NCBI GenBank assembly: GCA_963696325.1 | Contig: CAVOJV010000009.1 | Coordinates: forward strand, 1 to 38,209 | Reading direction: 5' to 3' | From: CAVOJV01 sp963696325 | GTDB lineage: Bacteria; Pseudomonadota; Gammaproteobacteria; Competibacterales; Competibacteraceae | DNA length: 38,209 bases | Shown here: in pieces, positions 1 to 8,848 of the stretch | Layout: the number at the start of each line of letters is the position of its first letter | Numbering within the stretch: the stretch's first letter is position 1 | Notes under the pieces: generated by a model | Databases searched by the model: none | The model's input: only the letters and a program-made list of their open reading frames with translations | What the model was told of the DNA's origin: nothing | Made by a program: the position numbers and the translations under genes

Positions 1-315
1 CACGCTGGCATCGAAGGCTGCGAACAACGGCGCGGTGCTTCCAGCCGCCCCGGCGAGTCGTGATTGCCGGCGATGATAACGACATCGAGCCGGGGGACGC
101 GGCCTTGGCCGCGGTGAGGAAGCGGTAGAATTGCTTCTGGGCGGCGGCGGACGGATTGGCGTTATCGAAAATGTCGCCGGCAATCAGCAACGCGTCGGTC
201 TGTTCCGCCTCGACCGTGTCCAACAGCCAGTCGAGAGACGCTGATGCTCGTAACCGCGGTCGAAAGTGTGCAGGGTCTGGCCGAGATGCCAGTCCGAGGT
301 GTGCAGCAGGCACAC
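1..315 (-). pseudogene. sbcD: SbcD exonuclease subunit, 5' part, frame-broken
   Basis: SbcD is the metallophosphoesterase subunit of the SbcCD nuclease, which opens DNA hairpins and processes ends. Read on the minus strand from a GTG at 315 with GGAGG about nine bases upstream, the translation gives HTSDWHLGQ, then after a frame change a helix ending DTVEAEQTDA, the metal-binding IAGDIFDNANPS and, after another change, IIAGNHDS. These are the first three phosphoesterase motifs in the right order and spacing. At least three one-base indels (near 240, 110 and 40) break the frame, and the gene runs off the left edge. SbcC would be expected beyond it. Family assignment is firm; whether the gene is dead or only badly sequenced cannot be told here. 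Confidence 0.72.
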
Positions 316-333
316 GATACCGTCCTCCGTTCA

Positions 334-520
334 TCATAGGGTACCTGGCTGATCGATCGCGGCGAGCGGCGGGATACCGCCAAATAACACGATGGCCAGC
401 GAGCCGGCGATGGACAGCCCCTGATGAATCCGGTTCTCCCAAACAATGGCAGCCCCCGCCATCCACACGATAGCCCTTCTCGACAGCACTGTGAATAGCG
501 CCAGGGCCGATAGAGTGAGC
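334..520 (-). pseudogene. Hydrophobic C-terminal fragment of an unidentified membrane protein
   Basis: An open minus-strand frame of about 60 residues ends in TGA at 336-334, followed directly by a second TGA. It reads as two hydrophobic stretches (around SALALFTVLSRR / AIVWMAGAAIVW, then LSIAGSLAIVLFGGIPPL) separated by a short polar turn ENRIHQG, so it looks like the last two membrane helices of an integral membrane protein. It has no start of its own and abuts, in another frame, the truncated GTPase fragment to its right. The sbcD start lies 18 bases downstream. I do not recognise the family. Confidence 0.35.
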
Positions 521-740
521 GCCGCGCACGGCGCAACAGATAGAACCGTTGTTCATCTCGAAGATTTCCTCGTCGGCATCGAACACAACCTGGTGATCGA
601 TGCCGATTTCGCCGAATTCGTTCTCGATGACGGCGCTACGCTTACCGTGCTGGCAAGTCAGGATGTGTTGAGCAAGGTGGTCTTGCCGGCTCCCAAAATC
701 CAGTGAGTACGGTGACGGGTACCTTTTCGTGGCTGGCCAT
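520..740 (-). pseudogene. COG0523 (CobW/YeiR/ZigA-type) GTPase, N-terminal fragment
   Basis: Proteins of this family are metallochaperone GTPases, and several are zinc-related and encoded beside znu genes, which matches the neighbours here. From ATG 740 the restored reading is MASHEKVPVTVLTGF, then the P-loop GAGKTTLL, ENEFGEIGID and FEMNNG-SICC. The metal motif is normally CxCC; here its first position reads serine. One base is missing in the run before the P-loop (near 697) and another after LLN (near 667). Similarity stops right after ICCAVRG near 520, where the sequence turns into an unrelated hydrophobic frame, so about three quarters of the protein is absent. It sits 29 bases downstream of znuA and was probably co-transcribed with it. 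Confidence 0.68.
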
Positions 741-769
741 GTCGCACCCCTTGGAGGTTTGCTATCGGG

Positions 770-1708
770 TTAATTCTTCGCCATCGCCGCCGCAAGGGCG
801 GGCACATTGTGACGGAAAATGCCGATATAGGTGTCACCCGGCTTGCCGACAGGGGCCAGCGCATCCGAGTACAAGGTACCGCCGACCACGCCGCCGGCCT
901 CGTCGGCGATGCGCTTGAGCAAACGCGGGTCGCTCATGTTCTCGACAAACAGCGCCCGCACGCCAGCCTGTTTGATCTGACGGACCAGGTTGGCAACGTC
1001 CTTGGCGGAAGGCTCGCTTTCGGTGCTCCAGCCCACCGGGGCAAGGAACTGCACCCCATAGGCAGCGCCAAAATAGCCGAAGGCGTCATGCGAGGTAATC
1101 ACCTTACGCTTAACGGCCGGGACGGCGGCGAGTTGCCCGCGCACCCACTGGTCGGTTTCCTTGAGTTGTGCCAGGTAGGCTTCGCCGCGCCGCTGATAAG
1201 CCTCGGCATGGGCCGCGTCGGCCTTGGCAAGGGCGGCGGTGATGTTGGCCACATAGCGCTGGCCGTTGGCCAGATCCTGCCAGGCATGGGGGTCTGTTAT
1301 CAGGCCGTGGCCGTGCCCCTCATGCTTGTCTTGGCCGTGGCTGTCCTTGGCATGTTCTGCCTCTTCTTCCTTCAGCTGCCGGGGCGGGATGCCCTGGCTC
1401 GCTACCACTACCGTGCCTTTAAAATTGGCGGCCTTGATCAGGCGGTCTATCCAGCCTTCGAAGCCCAGGCCATTCACCACCACCAGATTGGCGTTACCCA
1501 CGGCTTTGGCATCCGCCGGGGTCGCTTCAAAAACGTGGGCGTCTCCATCGGGACCCACCAGGGTGGTAACGGTCACATCCTCACCGCCGACATTCTTCAC
1601 GAGATCCCCAAGAATGCTGAAGCTGGCCACGACCCGCAGTGGTTCCGCCCAAGCCGTGGGTACTATCAGAACAAGCGCCAAGACAAGATGTTTCAGATAA
1701 CACCGCAT
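770..1708 (-). CDS. znuA: Zinc/manganese ABC transporter, periplasmic binding protein
   Basis: This is a cluster A-I metal-binding protein that captures Zn2+ or Mn2+ in the periplasm and hands it to the permease encoded upstream. The 312 residues start with a signal peptide (LVLALVLIVPTAWA, cleavage near 21). Likely metal ligands are H58 (GDAHVF), H141 (TDPHAW), H207 (TSHDAF) and D282 (LYSDAL). A charged His-rich loop with seven histidines lies at about 119-135, a mark of zinc rather than manganese binders. The ATG has an excellent AAGGAG six bases upstream. The gene begins 15 bases after the permease gene, third in the operon. The gene name is by family; manganese as substrate is not excluded, since an acidic fourth ligand is also seen in Mn-binding members. 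Confidence 0.9.
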   Translation of the reverse strand: MRCYLKHLVLALVLIVPTAWAEPLRVVASFSILGDLVKNVGGEDVTVTTLVGPDGDAHVFEATPADAKAVGNANLVVVNGLGFEGWIDRLIKAANFKGTVVVASQGIPPRQLKEEEAEHAKDSHGQDKHEGHGHGLITDPHAWQDLANGQRYVANITAALAKADAAHAEAYQRRGEAYLAQLKETDQWVRGQLAAVPAVKRKVITSHDAFGYFGAAYGVQFLAPVGWSTESEPSAKDVANLVRQIKQAGVRALFVENMSDPRLLKRIADEAGGVVGGTLYSDALAPVGKPGDTYIGIFRHNVPALAAAMAKN

Positions 1709-1723
1709 AGGTAACTCCTTCGG

Positions 1724-2599
1724 TTAAGCTTGCAGATGCCTACTGCGCAGAAATCGGCCACGTAAGCCGTCTTGGCTACCCAGGACGATGGAAACCACAT
1801 AAATGACCCCGGCGGTGAGAATGATGGCAGGCCCGGAAGGCGGATTGCCGTGGTAGGACAGCAACAATCCCACGTAACCGGACAGTACCGCGATACCCGT
1901 CGCAACGGCCGCCATGGTCCATACCTGTTGCGTCCAGAAGCGGGCGGCGGCGGCGGGCAGCATCATCAAACCCACCGCCATCAGCGTGCCCAGGGCCTGG
2001 AAACCGGCCACCAGGTTGAGCACCAGCAGCATCAGGAACAGCAGGTGGTAAACCGCGCCATGGGCTTGCACGGACCGCAAGAACTCCGGATCGAAACATT
2101 CCACGATCAAGGGTCGGTAAATCACCGCCAGGCTCAACAAGGTCACGCTGGCGATACTCGCTACCAGCAACAGCGACACATCGTCTACCGCCAGAATGGT
2201 GCCGAACAGCACATGCAACAGGTCCACGTTGCTACCCCGGGTAGAGACTATCAACACACCCAGCGCCAGCGAGATCAGATAGAAAACGGCGAAACTGGCA
2301 TCCTCACGTTGTTCCGTGAAGCGGGTCACCAGGCCCGCCAGCAAAGCCACCACCAGGCCGGCAACGAAACCGCCAATACTCATGGCGGTTAGGGAAAAGC
2401 CCGCTACCAAAAACCCGATGGCCGCTCCCGGCAAAACCGCGTGGGACATGACGTCACCCACCAAGCTCATGCGCCGCAGCACCAGCAATACCCCCACTGG
2501 GCCGCAGCCCAGCCCCAAGGCCAGGCAGGCCACCAGTGCCCGACGCATGAAACTGAATTCCAAAAAGGGGTGGATTAGCCAATCAAAGAGCACGTTCAT
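1724..2599 (-). CDS. znuB: Zinc/manganese ABC transporter, permease
   Basis: An integral membrane permease of the ABC-3 family that forms the metal channel with the ATPase encoded upstream. The protein has about 291 residues with eight or nine hydrophobic segments. Family signatures include the early VLRRMSLVGDVMSHAVLPG stretch, which couples to the ATPase, and the late GLMMLPAAAARFW region. The ATG at 2599-2597 overlaps the TGA of the ATPase gene (ATGA), so translation is coupled. An in-frame upstream start at 2617 would add six residues inside the ATPase gene and is less likely. Confidence 0.9.
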   Translation of the reverse strand: MNVLFDWLIHPFLEFSFMRRALVACLALGLGCGPVGVLLVLRRMSLVGDVMSHAVLPGAAIGFLVAGFSLTAMSIGGFVAGLVVALLAGLVTRFTEQREDASFAVFYLISLALGVLIVSTRGSNVDLLHVLFGTILAVDDVSLLLVASIASVTLLSLAVIYRPLIVECFDPEFLRSVQAHGAVYHLLFLMLLVLNLVAGFQALGTLMAVGLMMLPAAAARFWTQQVWTMAAVATGIAVLSGYVGLLLSYHGNPPSGPAIILTAGVIYVVSIVLGSQDGLRGRFLRSRHLQA

Positions 2600-3339
2600 G
2601 GTGGATTTACCGCACACAGCGGGGCTTGTTCATCCCAGGCTTCGGCCATGTGACGGGCGCGCAGCAGATTCGTCGGGGTGAGCACCTGGGCGGTATCACC
2701 CCAGGCAATGCCGGATCGGGCCATCAGCAGAGTTTCGGGGAAATGGGCGCGCACCTGTTCCAGATCGTGCAGCACGGCAATCACCGTGCGTTGCTCGCCG
2801 TGCCAGCGCCGCACTACCTGTAGCAAATCCGCTGTCGTCCGGGCATCGATGGCGGTAAAGGGCTCATCCAGCAGGATCAGGGCGGCATCCTGCAATAGCA
2901 TCCGCGCGAACAGCACGCGCTGAAACTGACCGGCTGAAAGACTGTTGATAAGCCGCCGAGGAAAACCATCCAGTTCCACTGCCGCCAGCGCCTTGGCGGC
3001 CTTCGTCTTGAGGGCCCCGGTCACGGCGCCAAGTATACCGATGCGCCGCCAATGGCCCAGCATGACGACATCCATGACGGTGATGGGAAAGTTGCGATCG
3101 ATCTGCGCCTGTTGGGGAAGATAAGCGATATCGCCACGGCTCGGAACGGCAGGTTTGATATGTCCCGTCGTAACCGGCAGCAGGCCCATGATGGCCTTGA
3201 GCAGAGTGCTCTTGCCAGCCCCATTGGGACCCACGATGGCTGTCAACGAACCGCTGTTGAATTGGCCGGACAGATGATGTACCGCGGGATGGCGGTCATA
3301 ACATACCGTCAGATCATCGAGTTGAAGCGCTGGAAGCAT
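2596..3339 (-). CDS. znuC: Zinc/manganese ABC transporter, ATP-binding protein
   Basis: ATPase subunit that drives metal import. All ABC elements are visible in its 247 residues: Walker A GPNGAGKST (37-45), Q-loop in LPQQAQ (about 76), signature LSAGQFQR (134-141), Walker B LILLDEP (154-160) and switch histidine H191. Length is normal for the family. The ATG lies seven bases after the stop of the small hydrophobic ORF upstream and has no clear Shine-Dalgarno sequence, which suggests translational coupling to that ORF. It overlaps the permease gene by four bases. Confidence 0.92.
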   Translation of the reverse strand: MLPALQLDDLTVCYDRHPAVHHLSGQFNSGSLTAIVGPNGAGKSTLLKAIMGLLPVTTGHIKPAVPSRGDIAYLPQQAQIDRNFPITVMDVVMLGHWRRIGILGAVTGALKTKAAKALAAVELDGFPRRLINSLSAGQFQRVLFARMLLQDAALILLDEPFTAIDARTTADLLQVVRRWHGEQRTVIAVLHDLEQVRAHFPETLLMARSGIAWGDTAQVLTPTNLLRARHMAEAWDEQAPLCAVNPP

Positions 3340-3346
3340 GACGTGA

Positions 3347-3496
3347 TTAGTGCAGGGCCCAGGCCACGGCCAGCCACAGTCCCGCCACTAACACAATCGC
3401 CCCAATCAACCGTTGAACCACGCCTGTGGCCAGCAGGCTTAAGCCGGTTGTGTATCGTTTTTGCAAGGCTGCATTACTCGCTAAAATCATAACCAT
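3347..3496 (-). CDS. Small hydrophobic protein heading the zinc transporter operon
   Basis: A 49-residue ORF: a polar start (ASNAALQKRYTTG) followed by one or two hydrophobic segments (LSLLATGVVQR, then LIGAIVLVAGLWLAVAWAL). Its TAA lies only seven bases upstream of the znuC ATG, and znuC has no good ribosome site of its own. Position, codon use and a clean membrane-helix composition argue for a real gene, possibly an accessory subunit or a leader for coupled translation. There is no strong ribosome site before its ATG (a second ATG is at codon 3). I do not recognise the family. Confidence 0.45.
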   Translation of the reverse strand: MVMILASNAALQKRYTTGLSLLATGVVQRLIGAIVLVAGLWLAVAWALH

Positions 3497-3499
3497 GAT

Positions 3500-3545
3500 C
3501 AAAATGGTACTTCATAACATAACTCAGCGAAGTCAAAATTCACAA
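3500..3545 (-). promoter_or_regulatory. Possible promoter/operator region of the zinc transporter operon
   Basis: Reading the minus strand, TTGACT lies upstream of an AT-rich stretch that contains GTTATGTTAT, which resembles one half of a Zur-type operator (AT-rich dyad). The other half, GAAGTACCAT, is degenerate, and the -10 is not clean. Zur control is expected for such operons, but the sequence alone supports it only weakly. Confidence 0.25.
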
Positions 3546-3620
3546 ACAATGGCTGCCGGCAGCGCTGGCCAGGTGTGAAGTGGTATCCAGCAGTAAGCCG
3601 GTTTCTTCGCCCTCATCCTG

Positions 3621-3644
3621 CCATTCCTCCTGCCATTCCTCCTG
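3621..3644. repeat. 12-bp tandem repeat, two full copies plus partial
   Basis: The unit CCATTCCTCCTG occurs twice in tandem, with CATCCTG before it and CCAG after it. It lies in the 250-bp gap between the zinc operon and the large membrane protein gene. On the minus strand it would encode WQEE repeats in an open frame that has no ATG or GTG start, so coding is not supported. Confidence 0.6.
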
Positions 3645-3745
3645 CCAGTCGTGCGCTGTCTGTTCAAATTTGCGTTGATCTTCATGGCGTTTGGGTTTCC
3701 GTGCTACTGTAATTATGGCAATACCCGATTGTGGAGAGCTTCGCC

Positions 3746-6700
3746 ATGCGCCTCGTGCAAGGACTGATTCTACTGCTGCTAACGATGACCGGCGTCCAGG
3801 CGGCTCCGCCGACCGCCATCCCCGAACCGCTGCGCCCGTGGGTGGACTGGGTACTGCATGGCCAGGAGGAAATGCGCTGTCCCCTGCTTTACAGCGATAG
3901 CGTTGGCCGGCGTTGCGCTTGGCCCTCGGCGCTGCGCGTAGCGATCAATGACCAAGGCGGGCGCTTCGAGCAAACCTGGCATGGTGACGCTGCTACCTGG
4001 CTGCCGCTGCCTGGCGACCGGCGCCACTGGCCGCAGTCGGTGATGCTGGATGGTACGGCGGCGACGGTGCTTGAGCGCGATGGGCGGCCGGCGCTAAAAG
4101 CCGGGCCCGGCGAGCACCGTATCAGTGGTCAACTGGTTTGGAACGCCGTGCCGGAGTCGTTCCGCGTGCCACCTGAGACGGCTTTGTTGACTCTGCTGGT
4201 CGATGGCGTGGCGCTCGCCAATCCACGTATAGAGGCCGACGGCGCCGTCTGGCTGCGTGAGCGTGCCGCACCGGCGACGGATATCCAGGATCACTTGGAG
4301 CTCCAGGTATTTCGCAGGATCACTGACGGGGTACCACTTATCCTCACTACCCGCCTCAGCCTGCGGGTCGCCGGTCAGGCGCGGGAACTGCAACTCGGGC
4401 CCGTGCTGCCGGAGGGCTTTATCCCCTTGAGCCTGACCACCCCCCTGCCCGCCCGCCTCGAAGCCGATGGCCGCCTGCGCCTGCAGGTCAAACCGGGCGA
4501 CTGGATCGTCGAGATCGGCGCCCGCCACGCCGATCCGGTCGAAGCCTTGCAGCGTCCAGCGGCGGGCGAGCCCTGGCCGGCACAGGAAGTATGGTCGTTC
4601 GAGGCGGCCAATGCGGTGCGGGTGGTAACGGTCGAGGGCGCGAGCGCTATCGATCCGGCGCAGACCAATCTCCCGGAGGAATGGCGTGCGCTGCCAGCCT
4701 ATCTAATCACACCCGACACCGCCTTGAAATTCATCGCCCGCCAGCGCGGCGCCAGCCCAGTACCCGATCAACTCAGCCTCAATCGCAGCTTGTGGCTGGA
4801 TTTCGACGGCGGCGGTTACACCGTGCAAGATCGCCTGGAAGGGCGCGTGTCCACCGCCAACCGACTGGAAGCCGGTGCCGAACTGCAGCTCGGCCGGGTG
4901 GCGCTCGATGGCCAGGACCAGTTCATCACCCACCGCCCCGGCGACACCTCGGATGGCGTGGAATTACGCCAGGGCCAGTTGCAACTGAGCGCCGACGGCC
5001 GCTTGCAGCCCCTCGCCCGCGGCGATCTACCGGCGGTCGGCTGGCGATTGCCGCCCGCTCAGGTGCGTACCAGCCTCAACCTGCCGCCCGGCTGGCGCTT
5101 GCTGGGAGTCGGTGGGGCCGATGGGGTCAGCACCGCCTGGCTGTACCAATGGACCCTGCTTGACCTGTTTATCGTTCTCATCACCACCGTGGCTTTCGCT
5201 CGCCTGTGGAACTGGTGGTGGGGTCTGCTGGCGTTGGCCGGGCTTACCCTGGCGTACCACGAGCCCGATGCCCCCCGACTGCTCTGGCTCAATCTGCTCG
5301 CCGCCATCGCGCTGCTGCGGGTGCTGCCGCCGGGACGCTTGCAGACGCTGGTCACTTGGTATCGCAAGCTGGCCGTAGCAGGCTTGGTACTGATGACGCT
5401 GGCCTTCGCCATCCAACAGGTGCGGGGCGGCCTCTATCCTCAGCTCAGTTCACCGCCCACGGGCCTATGTGGATGCCAGCCGCCTGCCGGCCGAGGATTT
5501 TCAGGCCGTGGCGCCGCCTGCCCGCCGGACCCGCGCTGCTGGAACGCCGGTCCATGGCGAAATCAGCACCCGCCCCCGAACCGTCTGCGGCGCCGTCGCC
5601 ACGGCTGCGCCTAGGCTATACGCCGGACGTCCAGGTACAGACCGGCCCCGGCCTGCCGCAGTGGCACTGGGGCCGGGCCGAGTTGCGCTGGACGGGTCCG
5701 GTACCTGCCGAGGCCCGACTTACGCTGTGGCTGCTGCCGCCCTGGGCCAGCCGCATGCTGGCCTTCCTCGGGGTTGGCCTGCTGCTGGCCCTGCTGGGGC
5801 GCGTGCTGGAGGTCCGCCTTCCCCGCCGCGCGCTGCCTTTACTGGTCCTGGGTTTGCTGATGCCCTCGCCCGACGCCCATGCCGATATCCCCTCCCCGGT
5901 ACTGCTGGAGGACCTGCGCGCCCGCTTGACCGAGGCACCCGACTGCGCACCCCAGTGCGCCGCGCTTGCCAACCTGGCGATACAGGCTACGGCGACCGAA
6001 TTGCGACTCCAGCTCGATTTGCATGCGCAGGCCGACAGTGCGGTACCGTTATCGCTGGACAGCGGACGCTTCGTAGCGCACCGCATCGGTTTGGACGGCA
6101 AGGCGGCGGCGCTCTACCGCGCCGCGGATGGCGGCCTGTGGTTGCGGCTGCCCGCCGGGTTGCACCGTGTTGAAATCGACGGCCCACTGCCGTCCGATCT
6201 GCTGACCCTGCAATTGCCATTGCCGATGGCGCCGGGCCGGGTCACTCTCGATCTCGACGGCTGGAGCGCCGACGGCGTATTCGACGGGGTAGCGAGCGGC
6301 GCCCAGATTCAACTCAACCGCCAGCGCCGCGAAACCGCCATCACCCTGGAGCCAGGCGTATTGCCAGTGTTCGTCAGCGTCGAGCGGGAACTGGTGCTGG
6401 GCATCGACTGGCAGGTGCATACCCAGGTCAGACGCTTGAGCCAGGCCGATTCCGCCGCGGTGCTGGCGATTTCCCTCTTACCGGGTGAGCGCCTCACTAC
6501 CGCCGGCATTCAGGTCCGCGACGGGCGGGCGCAACTCAACCTGGCACCGGATCAGGATGCACTGGAATGGACCTCCACCCTGGAGCGTTCCGATCGCCTT
6601 CAACTGACCGCCGCCACCACCCGTGATTTCATCGAGATCTGGCGGTTGCGCGCCGCGCCGATCTGGCATATCGAGGCCGCCGGCATCCCGGTGCTCCACT

Positions 6701-7710
6701 ACCATGACAGCGCCGGCGAGTGGACCCCGGAATGGCGCCCTTGGCCGGGAGAACTGTTGACCCTGGTGATCAGCCGTCCGGAGGGAGTGGCGGGTAAGGT
6801 CGTTACCATCGACCAGTCCATTCTGCGTCTGCAACCCGGTGAACGCGTAAGCGATGCCAAACTGGAACTGACGGTGCGCGCCAGCCGCGGTCTGGACCAT
6901 TTATTCACCTTGCCGGCGGGTGCGGAACTGACCGACGTGCTGATTAACGACCGCAGCCAGCCCTTGCAGCTCAGGGATCGCGTCCTGACCGTGCCGCTGA
7001 CGCCCGGCGGGCAGCGGATTGCCGTTCACTGGCGTGATCCGCGGAGTATGACTATGTTCTACCGCACCCCCGCGGTGGATCTCGGCACCGACAGCGTCAA
7101 TGCGAATATCATTCTGACGGTGCCTCCCGACCGTTGGACCCTGTTTGCCGGTGGCCCCACCCTGGGACCGGCGGTGCTGTTCTGGGGAACGCTGGTCGTG
7201 GTGCTGCTGGCGGCTGTTGCCTTGGGGCGATATGCGGGTACGCCGTTACGGAGCTGGCAATGGCTGTTGCTGGGGATTGGCTTGAGTCAGACCGACCTGC
7301 TTTCCGCCGCAATGGTGGTGGGATGGCTGTTGCTGCTCGGCCGCCGCACCAGGTTGCCGGAAAATATCGATAACCGCATTTTCAATCTCTTGCAAGTGTT
7401 GCTGGCGCTGCTGACCTTGGTGGCGCTGGCGGCCCTCGCTGAAGCGATCCAGCAGGGCCTGCTGGGGCTGCCCGATATGCAGGTCGTGGGCAACGGTTCC
7501 AGCGCCAATGAGCTGCGCTGGTACCAGGACCGTTCGTCGGGGTTGCTGCCGCAAGCCTGGACGGTATCGGTGCCCATGCTGGTTTACCGGCTGTTGATGC
7601 TGGCCTGGGCGTTGTGGCTGGCTTTCGCCCTGTTACGCTGGCTGGCTTGGGGTTGGAACTGTTTCAGCAGTGGCGGGCTATGGCGGCGCCTGCGATTGCG
7701 CAAGGCTTAA
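3746..7710 (+). CDS. Very large exported/membrane protein with duplicated beta-rich module (two frame breaks)
   Basis: I do not recognise this protein. ATG 3746 follows GGAGAG at good spacing and opens a signal peptide (LILLLLTMTGVQA). A beta-type region of about 450 residues follows, then about four membrane helices (residues 470-570). One-base shifts near 5445 and 5515-5530 change the frame twice; with both repaired the gene encodes about 1,320 residues. After the breaks come a hydrophobic helix (MLAFLGVGLLLALLG), a second signal-like segment (LPLLVLGLLMPSPDAHA), a second beta-rich region and a C-terminal block of several membrane helices. The two beta regions align: LDGTAATVLERDGRP and GEHRISG in the first match LDGKAAALYRAADGG and GLHRVEIDG in the second; EVWSFEAANAVRVV matches EIWRLRAAPIWHIE. 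A periplasmic role at the inner membrane is inferred only. The yjbQ-type gene follows within 15 bases. Confidence 0.7.
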
Positions 7711-7723
7711 GGAGTAATAAACC

Positions 7724-8140
7724 ATGCTCTCGCAAACCACACTGACCATCCTCACGCAGGGCCGGGGCACCTACGAAGTGACTGACCGTGTCCAGGCTGT
7801 GGTGCGCGCGACAGGCCTGAAAACCGGCCTGGCCCATGCGTTCATCCATCACACCAGCGCCTCACTGATACTTTGCGAAAACGCCGATCCCACGGTGCGC
7901 CATGACCTCGAAACCTTCATGGTCCGCCTGGTCCCTGACGGCGTCGCCTGGCTCGAACACAATGACGAGGGTCCGGACGACATGCCTGCCCATATCCGCA
8001 CGGTGTTGACCCAGAGCAGTCTGACGATTCCGGTGACAGAGGGGCGCTGTGCCTTGGGAACCTGGCAGGGAATATATCTTTGGGAACACCGTCACGCCGG
8101 TCACAGTCGCAGGCTAACCGTCACCGTGCAGGGGGAATGA
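7724..8140 (+). CDS. yjbQ: YjbQ / UPF0047 family protein
   Basis: A 138-residue cytoplasmic protein of the YjbQ family, whose members have weak thiamine-phosphate-synthase-like activity and an uncertain main role. The family signatures are complete: HHTSAS (42-47), HNDEGPDDMPAH (79-90) and GTWQGIYLWEHR (112-123), with the conserved histidines that form a metal-like site. Length is typical. The ATG has AAGGAG upstream, starting at the stop codon of the large membrane protein gene, so the two are probably co-transcribed even though a functional link is not obvious. Confidence 0.9.
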   Translation: MLSQTTLTILTQGRGTYEVTDRVQAVVRATGLKTGLAHAFIHHTSASLILCENADPTVRHDLETFMVRLVPDGVAWLEHNDEGPDDMPAHIRTVLTQSSLTIPVTEGRCALGTWQGIYLWEHRHAGHSRRLTVTVQGE

Positions 8141-8201
8141 GATTTTCCAGGGGCTGGCAGGCTTGCGCAGCGGAAAAAATTACCGCGCAAGCCATGCGGA
8201 T

Positions 8202-8718
8202 TTAGGGAAATGCCGGTATGGTTGGCTCGGTGCCTTCCACATGCGCCTCGGGGTGATGCTGTCTAACCAGATCGGTGACTTCATCCACCCGATCCTTGGC
8301 GACATCGATGAGCATCAGCAACTGCCCTTCCTCAAGGGCGTCATGAAACTTGTCCAACTGGGTATTGGGTATCGACACGCCGATCATGCTCGCTACCCAG
8401 GCCCCTGAGACCCGCCCCCAACAGGCTGGTGGCAAGGATGGCGCCACCACCCAGAATCAATCCCGCCGGCGGGAAGGTCACGGCGGCGATACCCGCCAGC
8501 AGACCGGTAGCGCCGCCTACGGTCAAACCGCGTTCCAGGGCGGGAACAAAATCGCTCTCTTCAAACAGTCCAGCTTCTGGCAAATTGGCCTTTAACAACG
8601 GCGCATGATCTTTAGCAACGATATGTATATGGCGTTCATCAATTCTCGCTAGCAGCAATTCATTGACGATTTGCGTGGCACTTTCTACCGTAGGGACCAA
8701 AAAATAGAGTCGTTTCAT
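8202..8718 (-). CDS. Glycine-zipper membrane-associated protein (one frame break)
   Basis: About 171 residues once one frame shift near 8410 is repaired. The N-terminal 60 residues (MKRLYFLVPTVESA... IHIVAKD) form an alpha/beta fold like that of general-stress or DUF1269-type proteins. A Gly/Ala-rich double hydrophobic segment follows (GGATGLLAGIAAV, ILGGGAILATSLLGAG, then GAWVASMIGV). The tail, IPNTQLDKFHDALEEGQ and LMLIDVAKDRVDEV, resembles a second alpha/beta repeat. Such proteins are often stress-induced, but the exact function is unknown. The gene stands alone, divergent from the EamA exporter gene with 130 bases between, and has AAGGGCAAG before its ATG. Confidence 0.65.
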
Positions 8719-8848
8719 TATGACTTGCCCTTATCTTCGATGATGAAATTTTATCAATATAAAATTTAGACCCTAATGCTAAAAATTAAATCCTGACCAA
8801 TCCAAAAGACCCAGCCTCTACTCAACATCCAGCACTCTGGAAGCTACC

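Noticed and set aside
809..1714. 301-codon plus-strand open frame opposite znuA
   Set aside because: Antisense shadow; the minus strand shows signal peptide, His-rich loop and operon context.
3550..3690. Minus-strand peptide with WQEE repeats as a gene
   Set aside because: No ATG or GTG start in frame, no ribosome site, and it runs antisense into the next gene.
5206..7710. Independent gene for the second half of the large membrane protein
   Set aside because: The upstream frame flows into it with two small indels and there is no ribosome site at its apparent start; a genuine split cannot be fully excluded.
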